DNA from: JAAYCI01 sp964550985
Lineage (GTDB): Bacteria > Bacillota > Clostridia > Oscillospirales > Ruminococcaceae
Direction: 5' to 3'
NCBI GenBank assembly: GCA_964550985.1
Contig: CAZKBM010000079.1
Coordinates: 1 to 13,123, forward strand
DNA: 13,123 nt
Below the pieces are notes generated by a model. That model saw only the letters and a list, made by a program, of their open reading frames with translations, was not told the origin of the DNA and did not search any database. Shown here one piece after another: positions 6,979 through 13,123 of the stretch; the stretch's first letter is position 1; each line of letters opens with the position of its first letter. The position numbers and the translations under genes are program-made.

Positions 6979-7686
6979 CTATATCCCGTTTGGTTTCCAC
7001 TCAATCTTCCAGCCGGGTTTTTCAAACAGGTCTACGGGGAAAATTTCACACTCATTTTTCAGCTTTTCCAGCCAGGGGCCGCCCGCCTCCAGCAGGGGGC
7101 GGTACACGGCGGTGGTAACCAGGGGCAGTTTCAGGGCTGCCGCCGCCTCTTTTGCAAAGGGCAGGCTCTCCAAAACATCGGCGCCGCTTGTCTCTTTGCC
7201 CAGGTTTGGGTTATTCACAAGGCCGGTAAAGGGCACCTTAGCGGCCGCCTCAATCTCCTCTACCACCTCGCTTAGCGCCGGTATGGTGCGGGTGAGCGGG
7301 CGAAAGGGGTTTACCACAAGCAGCATCTCGCAGCCCTCGGCCCGCAGGGCCTTGGCATAGCGGCCCAGGGCAAGGGCCCCGCGCTCGTCGCCGCCCAAAT
7401 CCACCACGGCGTAAACGCCCGTGTCATCCAGTATGGCTTGGGTCTCGGCCGGAAGGGCGGGCGATTCAACATTTGTATTGGCATAGGGCGAGGTGATAAG
7501 GCGGATGCCGCTGTTTTGCAGTTTCTCTTTCGCATCCGCCGTGCGGAAATAGGGGTTTACAATATCCAGGTCACACAAAGCCACCCGGTTTTGTTGTTGC
7601 TTCAGCCAAAAAGCGTAGCTGAGCGCCAGGCTGGTTTTGCCGCTGCCGTAATGCCCGGCAAATACCGTTATCCGTTTGGCTTGCAT
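6979..7686 (-). CDS. P-loop ATPase (MinD/ParA/ArsA-like) heading the oxidoreductase operon
   Basis: From ATG at 7686 the product has 235 residues. A start at 7713 is possible, but AGGGGGTG lies just upstream of the 7686 ATG, which is preferred. Residues 11-18 GHYGSGKT form a Walker A loop. DLDIVNPYFR at 39-48 resembles the switch/Walker A' region of SIMIBI-class NTPases, and VVDLGGDERG resembles the Walker B segment. The end, KPGWKIEWKPNGI, is family-specific in look. It is soluble with no membrane segments. Its job is unknown. As first gene before an Fe-S enzyme it could help cofactor insertion or assembly, by analogy with Mrp/NBP35-type ATPases, but no C-terminal Cys pair for a bridging cluster is seen. 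Fold assignment is good, function low. Confidence 0.85.
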   Translation of the reverse strand: MQAKRITVFAGHYGSGKTSLALSYAFWLKQQQNRVALCDLDIVNPYFRTADAKEKLQNSGIRLITSPYANTNVESPALPAETQAILDDTGVYAVVDLGGDERGALALGRYAKALRAEGCEMLLVVNPFRPLTRTIPALSEVVEEIEAAAKVPFTGLVNNPNLGKETSGADVLESLPFAKEAAAALKLPLVTTAVYRPLLEAGGPWLEKLKNECEIFPVDLFEKPGWKIEWKPNGI

Positions 7687-7750
7687 CTGTACACCCCCTG
7701 TTTTTTTGGGCATTTGGCCGCACCCGGTAAGGCTGCGCGCCTAAATATGT

Positions 7751-7779
7751 ATTATAGCAAAGCACGGGGGCAAATACAA
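7751..7779 (-). promoter_or_regulatory. Promoter of the ATPase-oxidoreductase operon
   Basis: A perfect TATAAT (7756-7751) is preceded by TGC, giving an extended -10. A poor -35, TTGTAT (7779-7774), lies 17 nt away. Transcription should start near 7744, about 58 nt before the ATG. The -35 box overlaps the foot of the terminator of the upstream operon, so the two units are packed back to front. Confidence 0.65.
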
Positions 7780-7817
7780 CTTAAAAGCTGTTGCCACTTG
7801 GCAACAGCTTTTAAGTT
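7778..7817 (-). terminator. Strong hairpin terminator of the transport operon
   Basis: Perfect 18-bp arms (7778-7795 and 7800-7817) flank a 4-nt loop (ACTT on plus). The inner part pairs AAAAGCTGTTGCC with GGCAACAGCTTTT, so it has an A-tract and U-tract on both sides and could work in either direction. It lies 26 nt after the stop of the NTF2-like gene. Confidence 0.88.
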
Positions 7818-7843
7818 GGCAACAGGAATTGGCAAAACAGATT

Positions 7844-8875
7844 TTAACCCGCATTCACAATATCTGCGGTTCGTTTCAGCACATCTACGCCTTGCTGCGC
7901 CAGCCAGCCCAGCAAATCAATGTAGACCCAATTTTCGGAGAGCTTTCCGTCTTTTCGGTAATATACATCCACAACACGCATACTTGTGGTTTTATCGCCG
8001 GCCGCTGGCAAGCCCATAAAGCCCCCCGTAGGCACACAGGTGAAATTGGGCCAGCCAAAAAAGCCACCAATATTCCCCTCAGAAACACGCACCAAATGGG
8101 TGCTGCCTGAATTATTTGCCAGGGTGTTCATAAACGGGCCTTGATGCTGCTGCACATAACGGGGAACGGTGAAGGTTGCGCCCACCCCGCAGGGGCCATA
8201 CCAGAGGAAATCCTCGGCAAAATTCAACCGAAAATTATCACTCCACAGGTCATAATCCAATACACCTTTTTTGGCAAACTCCCCGTAGTCATCACACATT
8301 TTGTTAATCAGCGCCATTGTTTCCTCGGCTTCTGCGGCGGGCCTATCCGCAAAATAAAGGCCGCCATGGTCCCGCGGCCCCGGATACAGGAAAAACGTTC
8401 CCGTTTCGGGGGGCAGAGGATGGATACCAGCCTGGTTCATGAAACCTAATACGTCGACAAAAAAACCTGTTTTACTAATTTTGTTATCCTTTACGCAGTT
8501 GAACTCGGCAAAACGCAGGCAGTTGATTTTACGCGTGTGGCGGATGCCCAGCCAGTCCTCGTCAAACAAACCCAGGAAATTCCCCGTGCTCAGTACCCAC
8601 TGCTCCTCGTTTTCGCCCTTGGTTAAGCAGTTGTTGCCCGCCAAAAACACATCTAGCCTGCGCTGCATTTTTGGAAGCGCTTTTTTGAAAGGACGCCAAA
8701 AAGCATCGGCCACCGCCTTGGGGCCGGCCTGCTCCTCAAAGGGGTACACACCCTTCCAGTTACAGTCGGCCGCCATATATCGGCTCAGTACGTCCTCCAC
8801 CTCCTCTGCGCCGCATCTTTCCAGTTCATCAAAGTACCTCCGTACAAGGTTTTTTGCCTCTTGAAAATCGCCCAT
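7844..8875 (-). CDS. Tandem SnoaL/NTF2-like domain protein
   Basis: The protein has 343 residues, soluble, with no signal peptide. It appears to be an internal duplication of a SnoaL-like (NTF2 superfamily) alpha+beta barrel. WKG at 40-42 matches WYG at 225-227. DVLGFMNQAG at 141-150 matches DLLGWLAQQG at 320-329. In both halves this follows a strand of the form (D/N)-K-(I/L)-S. Single-domain relatives include polyketide cyclases, dehydratases and isomerases, but also non-enzymatic ligand binders, so an exact reaction cannot be given. It is the last gene of an operon with two transporters and is probably the only enzyme in it. The ATG follows AAGGAG at about 9 nt. A weak promoter in the 91-nt gap upstream was not convincing. 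Confidence 0.82.
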   Translation of the reverse strand: MGDFQEAKNLVRRYFDELERCGAEEVEDVLSRYMAADCNWKGVYPFEEQAGPKAVADAFWRPFKKALPKMQRRLDVFLAGNNCLTKGENEEQWVLSTGNFLGLFDEDWLGIRHTRKINCLRFAEFNCVKDNKISKTGFFVDVLGFMNQAGIHPLPPETGTFFLYPGPRDHGGLYFADRPAAEAEETMALINKMCDDYGEFAKKGVLDYDLWSDNFRLNFAEDFLWYGPCGVGATFTVPRYVQQHQGPFMNTLANNSGSTHLVRVSEGNIGGFFGWPNFTCVPTGGFMGLPAAGDKTTSMRVVDVYYRKDGKLSENWVYIDLLGWLAQQGVDVLKRTADIVNAG

Positions 8876-8966
8876 TTTTCTGCACTCCTTTTACAGTAAA
8901 ATAACTTGGTATAGCGTATTGGTAGAAACACAACCGGGCTGCGCAGCCGTTATTATTTGGGGGGTG

Positions 8967-10559
8967 TTACAAAGCCAGTAAAACCAGCACTGCGCACTGT
9001 ATGCCAAAAAACACCAAAAGCATCCAGGCTTCCTGCGTCATCTTTCCCGGCAGGTTTTCCAGTACTTCCGGCCGGGTTTTGGCCTGTTCCAAAATGGCCC
9101 TGCGCTGGCCCATAAATGTGTAATCTTTGGCCTCTTTGGGGCTTTTTCCCCTTAGCGGCAAACTGGCAAAATAACCCACTATAAAGCAGCAGCCTGCACC
9201 CACCAAGTTGTACCAAAGCCAGTTGATATCGGTGGTTTGCGCCACCACTACCACGCCCAGTACACCCGCCACAAAACCGATAAGGCTGCCGGTATCGGTG
9301 GCTTTTTGCGTAAACATGCCAAGGGCGAACAGCGCCAATAGTGAACCGCACAAATAGGAGATATACCCCCCTACCACCGCCAGGATAGAAGAGGTGGTGC
9401 CCATATACGCAAAGTAGGTAAAAGCCGCAATCAGCACCGCAATGAGCAAGGTAAAGCGCCTGGAAATGTGCAGGGATGCTTCTGAGCCGTTATTGCCGGG
9501 GCGCCGCTCGTAAATATCTTTTACAAACACCGTGGTCATGGAGTTGAGTATGGAATCGATGCTGGACAGGGCCGCCGCAAACATGGCCGCTACAATCAAG
9601 CCCAAAAGGCCGGTGGGGATTTTTTCGGTGATGAATTCAATCATAATCATATTTACATTGGTAAAATCGCTTCCTTTGTAATAATTAAACAGCAAAAGGC
9701 CCAATATCATAAACACAAAATAGATGATATTCATTACATAGCCGCCGGTAGCGATGGAACGGCGTACCTGCTTCACCGATTTGGCCGTTAACATCCGCTG
9801 TACCTGAGATTGATCTGACACATAATACTGCAGCCACATAATAAAACCGCCCAGCATGGCCACCCAAACGCCGTTTTCTACTTTCAAGCTTGGGGTAAAG
9901 TCCAGGGCGTTCAGCTTACCTGTGGCTTTGGCGGTTGCCAGTGCGTCAAAAAAGCCGACATCCAAACTTTTTAAGCAGATAAAAACAGCGGCAATCAGCC
10001 CGCCCCACAATATCATCATCTGAATAAAATCTGACCATATATCCGCTTTTACCCCGCCTGCCGATGTGTAAATGACCGCAATAACCACCACGGCCGGCAC
10101 CACAAACCGGATATCGTAGCCCGTTATCTGGCTAAAGATGAGCGAGGGGGCATATATCATAGAACTTACCTGGATAAGTGCTACCGCCAAAAAACCAACC
10201 GCGCCTGCCGTGTGGCTTTTTGGCCCCAGGCGCTTGCCCAAGTACTGGTAGCAGGAGATAACGCGCAAATTGTAGATAAAGGGAATAAACACCACGCAGC
10301 TTAGCGCCAAAACCAGGGGAATGCTGGCTTGCAGCATGAAAGCTTTCATGCCGGTTTTGTAGGCCCAGCCTGGCCCCCCTATAAAGCCGTTGGCGCTTAT
10401 GGTGGACGCCGCAATGGAGATGGCAATGGGAAACCAATGCATGCTGCGGCTGGCCACAAAATAATCTGCCTGGGTTTTGTTTTCTCGCCCAACGTAAAAG
10501 CCCATAAACAATAGGCCAATAATGTAAACCACAAGTATGGCAACATCCAGTGTGTGCAA
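8967..10559 (-). CDS. Sodium:solute symporter (SSS family)
   Basis: This 530-residue integral membrane protein has about 13 hydrophobic segments. SSS hallmarks are the N-terminal ADYFVASRSMHW region (31-42), DQSQVQRMLTAKS at 249-261 and the family signature AAALSSIDSILNSMTTVF (328-345). A C-terminal cytosolic stretch (about 470-508) leads to a final membrane segment. It should couple uptake of an organic solute to Na+. Related members carry sugars, sialic acid, proline, pantothenate or carboxylates; nothing here fixes the substrate. The start is TTG at 10559, with GGAGGGG 5 nt upstream and no competing ATG. The gene begins 34 nt after the MFS stop, in the same operon. Confidence 0.93.
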   Translation of the reverse strand: MHTLDVAILVVYIIGLLFMGFYVGRENKTQADYFVASRSMHWFPIAISIAASTISANGFIGGPGWAYKTGMKAFMLQASIPLVLALSCVVFIPFIYNLRVISCYQYLGKRLGPKSHTAGAVGFLAVALIQVSSMIYAPSLIFSQITGYDIRFVVPAVVVIAVIYTSAGGVKADIWSDFIQMMILWGGLIAAVFICLKSLDVGFFDALATAKATGKLNALDFTPSLKVENGVWVAMLGGFIMWLQYYVSDQSQVQRMLTAKSVKQVRRSIATGGYVMNIIYFVFMILGLLLFNYYKGSDFTNVNMIMIEFITEKIPTGLLGLIVAAMFAAALSSIDSILNSMTTVFVKDIYERRPGNNGSEASLHISRRFTLLIAVLIAAFTYFAYMGTTSSILAVVGGYISYLCGSLLALFALGMFTQKATDTGSLIGFVAGVLGVVVVAQTTDINWLWYNLVGAGCCFIVGYFASLPLRGKSPKEAKDYTFMGQRRAILEQAKTRPEVLENLPGKMTQEAWMLLVFFGIQCAVLVLLAL

Positions 10560-10593
10560 GCAATCCCCTCCTTTTCAAAACTGTTTCTGCCCG

Positions 10594-11805
10594 CTATCCC
10601 GGCGCAGCCATATTCGGGCTATCGGGGGATGGCTCCCCTTTTTTCAGCTTTAGCACCACAACGGCAAAGGCAATGGTGGTACAGATGATGGCAATGGTTG
10701 CAATTTGATATACCCGTACAATACCAAACATATCGGAAAGCAAGCCCCCCGTTATGCCCGAGACGCTGATGCCAATGCCCGCATACATGGCAACGGCAAA
10801 AGCCTGCGCCGTACTGGCAAGGTCTTTAGATACTACGCGCCCAATAAAATGCACCGAAGCCGGAAGAAACAGGCCATAGGAAAGCCCCTGTAAGCCCGTC
10901 ATCCAAATAAGCTGCGTGGGGGTGGTTGCAATGGAAGGCAGCCACACTTTAAGAATAAAAAAGAACATGGATATCAGCAGCAGGTGGGTATCTTTCATTC
11001 TTTTCAGCAGCAGGCCCGCAATGAGTAAAAAGGGCACTTCACTAAGCCCCAATACCGACCAGGCATAGCCAAGTTCCGCGGTGGTTCCCCCAACACTTTC
11101 CATCAGTACCGAAAGAAAGGTGTGGCAGGAACGGTACGCAATATACATGACGGTAGAGATGACGACAAACGACATGTAGCCGAAGTTCCCGAAAAGCTTT
11201 TTCAAATCTTTCAGGCGCAGCGGCTCCTTTTTTTGGGTATTGGAGGTATCTTTTGGGCCAAAACAGGTGAGAAAGCATAGCACCATGGCTGCAACAAACA
11301 GCGGGAATATCCAGTGAAAGCCGTAATTTTCAAAAACGCCTCCCACAACCGCTGCGGTAAGTGCATAGCCAATGGAACCAATGGCGCGGGTTATGCCATA
11401 ATTCGTACTTGGGTGCTTTTGCGCATCAATCACCGTCCAGCTATCAATCAGTGGATAGACTGCTTGTACCACAAATGCTACAATGGTAGATAACACCAGA
11501 ATAGCATAGTAGTTGCTGCCAATGGCAAAAAAGCCCAGCGTTAGCAGTGCGCCGCCCAAAAAAGACGCTATCATAACCTTTTTAATGCTTCCGCTCTTAT
11601 CGCATAGGTAGCCAAACACAGGCTGCCCAATGATGCTGGCCGCCGAGTTTGCCGCAATGATAACCCCCATCTGTGTACTTGTGTACCCCAAAGACAGCAT
11701 ATAGGGGTTTATGTAGGCAAATAGAATACAAAAACCCGCCCAATAAAACGCCTGCATACCGGCAAAGCTGAAATTTTCTACCGTGAATAAACTTTTTTGT
11801 TTCAA
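10594..11805 (-). CDS. Major facilitator superfamily permease
   Basis: This 403-residue protein has about 12 hydrophobic segments in two halves, separated by a charged loop near residues 183-200 (GPKDTSNTQKKEPLRLKDLK). The loop-2 motif GYLCDKSGSIKKVM matches the MFS signature G-x-L-x-D-(R/K). Overall it looks like the MFS_1-like/LacY-HcaT-nucleoside permease group; the substrate is undetermined. The start is TTG at 11805 with GGGAGGG 6 nt upstream. The nearer ATG at 11810 is out of frame and reads ATG TCT TGA. It is the first gene of the operon, under the LacI-type regulator encoded divergently. Confidence 0.92.
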   Translation of the reverse strand: MKQKSLFTVENFSFAGMQAFYWAGFCILFAYINPYMLSLGYTSTQMGVIIAANSAASIIGQPVFGYLCDKSGSIKKVMIASFLGGALLTLGFFAIGSNYYAILVLSTIVAFVVQAVYPLIDSWTVIDAQKHPSTNYGITRAIGSIGYALTAAVVGGVFENYGFHWIFPLFVAAMVLCFLTCFGPKDTSNTQKKEPLRLKDLKKLFGNFGYMSFVVISTVMYIAYRSCHTFLSVLMESVGGTTAELGYAWSVLGLSEVPFLLIAGLLLKRMKDTHLLLISMFFFILKVWLPSIATTPTQLIWMTGLQGLSYGLFLPASVHFIGRVVSKDLASTAQAFAVAMYAGIGISVSGITGGLLSDMFGIVRVYQIATIAIICTTIAFAVVVLKLKKGEPSPDSPNMAAPG

Positions 11806-11851
11806 GACATTCCCTCCCTAACGGCTTGGCTAACCGCTTTCCCTTATCTTC

Positions 11852-11861
11852 GCAACGTTGC
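11852..11861. promoter_or_regulatory. Candidate LacI-family operator O1
   Basis: GCAACGTTGC is a perfect 10-bp palindrome with the central CG typical of LacI/GalR operators. It covers roughly +1 to +10 of the predicted MFS transcript, a classic position for repression. Confidence 0.55.
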
Positions 11862-11867
11862 ATCCAC

Positions 11868-11896
11868 AGTATAATTTGTTAAATATTCAATAGCAA
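11868..11896 (-). promoter_or_regulatory. Promoter of the MFS-SSS-NTF2 operon
   Basis: TTGCTA (11896-11891) and TATACT (11873-11868) are separated by 17 nt on the minus strand, in an AT-rich spacer. The start of transcription is expected near 11861, giving a leader of about 56 nt. Confidence 0.7.
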
Positions 11897-11952
11897 TACG
11901 TTTTATTTCTATTTTTGGTTTTCGCAAACCATCACAAAAAAAAGGTAAATTT

Positions 11953-11984
11953 TTTTCGTTTTCAACGAAAACGTTTTTCGTTGA
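11953..11984. promoter_or_regulatory. Three half-site array, candidate LacI-family operator O2
   Basis: Three 8-bp half-sites of alternating orientation, TTTTCGTT (11953-11960), AACGAAAA (11964-11971) and TTTTCGTT (11975-11982), are each separated by 3 bp. The second pair extends to perfect 10-bp arms (11962-11971 and 11975-11984). Across its centre runs AAAACGTTTT (11968-11977), a perfect CG-centred palindrome sharing AACGTT with O1. It lies 23 bp upstream of the regulator's reading frame, so it probably serves autoregulation. Confidence 0.6.
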
Positions 11985-12006
11985 TTATTCGATATTTTAC
12001 AGCGAG

Positions 12007-13017
12007 GTGAGCACTCTGACACTAAAAGACTTGGCAAAACTTGCGGGGGTTAGCTACTCTACCGTATCCAAGGCGCTGAATGACAGCCACGAGATTTCCG
12101 CAGAGACCAAAAGGCATATTCAGGCATTGGCCAAACAATATCATTACATACAAAATGCCAGGGTTCGCAGCATCAAACTGCAAAAAACATACAGCCTAGC
12201 CCTCATTTTTTCGCGCAAGCTGATGTTTGACGGGGACGCCATGCTGCTTGGCTCGGTGCTGCAGCAACTTTTGATGCGTGAAATAGAACGCTTTGGCTAC
12301 ATGTTTACCATAAACGCCAGCAAAAACATGCGCGGAGAAAGCATGGTACAGCGGGTATGCAACCAGGGGATTGTGGACGGTTTTATTTTCATCTCAGACG
12401 ATATTGAGCCCGAGGATATGCATTACTTGAAAGCCAGTAATATCCCCTTTGTTTTTTGTATGCTTGCACCCGAAAAGCTGCCAAAAGACATCTCCTATTT
12501 TTTGCCAGACGACAAAACCGACGGCTATAACTGCACCGAATTTTTAATTGGGCGAGGGCATAGCCGAATTGTGAACATTGCAAACGCAGAAAAACATAAC
12601 GATTACCGCCTGAGAAAAGAGGGGTATGAGGAGGCGATGGCCCGGCATGATTTGCCCGCCTGTTTTTTACAGTTTAGCATGGACGCAAACGAGGTAGAGT
12701 ATCTATTGCAGGATAGGCGCGCCGAAATACGGCAGGCGGACGCCCTATTCATCCCCTGGGACGGCATTGCCGGCGCCATAATGCAGCATTTGGCGGCGGA
12801 AAACATTGCCATCCCGCAAAACCTTTCCATTTTGGGTTATAACGATTACCCCATCACCACTTTTTTTCGCCCCATGCTCACCACCATGCGAGACGCGCGC
12901 GAAGAACTTTGCTCTGCCGCCATTCGCCATATCATCGCTTTAATCAATAACCCCGAGGCCCCGGTTTTACGCCAAAAAATACCCGGGCAAATTGTATTGC
13001 GCGAGAGTGTTCGCTAG
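12007..13017 (+). CDS. LacI/GalR-family transcriptional regulator
   Basis: The N-terminus TLKDLAKLAGVSYSTVSKAL is the LacI helix-turn-helix, and NARVRSIKLQ (about 50-60) is the hinge helix. The rest is a periplasmic-binding-protein-like sensor domain, with late motifs such as LSILGYNDYPIT and PMLTTMRD common to the family. The frame opens at GTG 12007 (336 residues). GAGGTG lies 6 nt before an in-frame CTG at 12016, which would give MTLKDLAKLAGVS (333 residues), the usual LacI start, so the true start is open. It is divergent from the transporter operon and probably represses it until a sugar-like or related effector is bound; the effector is unknown. It ends with tandem stops (TAGTGA). Confidence 0.93.
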   Translation: MSTLTLKDLAKLAGVSYSTVSKALNDSHEISAETKRHIQALAKQYHYIQNARVRSIKLQKTYSLALIFSRKLMFDGDAMLLGSVLQQLLMREIERFGYMFTINASKNMRGESMVQRVCNQGIVDGFIFISDDIEPEDMHYLKASNIPFVFCMLAPEKLPKDISYFLPDDKTDGYNCTEFLIGRGHSRIVNIANAEKHNDYRLRKEGYEEAMARHDLPACFLQFSMDANEVEYLLQDRRAEIRQADALFIPWDGIAGAIMQHLAAENIAIPQNLSILGYNDYPITTFFRPMLTTMRDAREELCSAAIRHIIALINNPEAPVLRQKIPGQIVLRESVR

Positions 13018-13123
13018 TGACTAGAGCAGATTAACAAAACATAGATATAGCGAACGCAGGCAGAAACAGTGCAGGGCAAGGCGGAGGATTGAGCAATACT
13101 GTATGTATTGCGATTGACGACAA
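13018..13123. repeat. Intergenic inverted-repeat element, cut by window end
   Basis: No gene is seen here. GCAATAC (13093-13099) and GTATTGC (13105-13111) are perfect 7-bp arms around TGTAT. The flank on the left, AGCGAACGCAGGCAGAAACA and what follows, has the look of one arm of a larger dispersed palindromic element whose second arm would lie beyond the window. Only the 7-bp hairpin is directly visible; it lacks a T-tract, so it is not a clear terminator. Confidence 0.45.

Noticed and set aside
8876..8966. Possible promoter (TATACC) or terminator (GGCTGCGCAGCC) between the symporter and NTF2-like genes
   Set aside because: The -10 lacks a -35 at proper distance; the palindrome leaves only a 4-bp stem when given a loop and has no clean T-tract.
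7844..11805. Bile-acid (bai-like) operon, suggested by a SnoaL-like protein plus MFS permease
   Set aside because: The NTF2-like protein is a two-domain chain unlike the short BaiE, and none of the other bai genes is present; the acyl-CoA ligases belong to other transcription units.

Overview
The window looks like chromosomal DNA of an anaerobic Firmicute, most likely a Clostridia-class gut organism of the Oscillospiraceae type. This rests on a canonical T-box leader, strong GGAGG-type ribosome binding sites, sigma-A promoters, a four-subunit 2-oxoacid:ferredoxin oxidoreductase and moderately GC-rich coding DNA. The assignment is inferred from gene content only. All genes except the last lie on the minus strand, so the text below reads from high to low coordinates within each unit.

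Right end (11806-13123): a LacI/GalR regulator on the plus strand is divergent from a three-gene operon. The shared intergenic region holds a sigma-A promoter for the operon and two palindromes with the same AACGTT core. One sits on the operon's predicted transcription start. The other lies 116 bp away, just upstream of the regulator, inside an array of three half-sites. After the regulator the window ends inside an inverted-repeat element.

Transport operon (11805-7844): an MFS permease (TTG start), a sodium:solute symporter (TTG start) and a protein made of two tandem SnoaL/NTF2-like domains. It closes with a symmetric 18-bp-arm terminator (7778-7817). The substrate is unknown; the set looks like a small catabolic unit controlled by the LacI protein.

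Oxidoreductase operon (7686-2032): a P-loop ATPase, a 2x[4Fe-4S] ferredoxin subunit, the alpha (VorB-like), beta (TPP-binding) and gamma subunits of a 2-oxoacid:ferredoxin oxidoreductase, an XRE-cupin regulator, and an AMP-forming acyl-CoA synthetase. Spacing is tight (0 to about 60 nt) and a promoter precedes the ATPase. The oxidoreductase interconverts 2-oxoacids and acyl-CoA plus CO2 with ferredoxin. The ligase interconverts acids and acyl-CoA. Together they suggest branched-chain or aromatic amino-acid/organic-acid metabolism, in either the oxidative or the reductive direction.

Left end (1-2000): a separate unit with a near-consensus promoter, a T-box riboswitch ending in an intrinsic terminator, and one open reading frame that runs off the left edge. 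That frame joins an intact xylose-isomerase-like TIM barrel (about residues 1-270) to an acyl-CoA synthetase domain (from about residue 290). A T-box in front of such a fusion is the most unusual item here. Its candidate specifier is CUG (Leu), which would tie this ligase to leucine status, but the specifier call is tentative.
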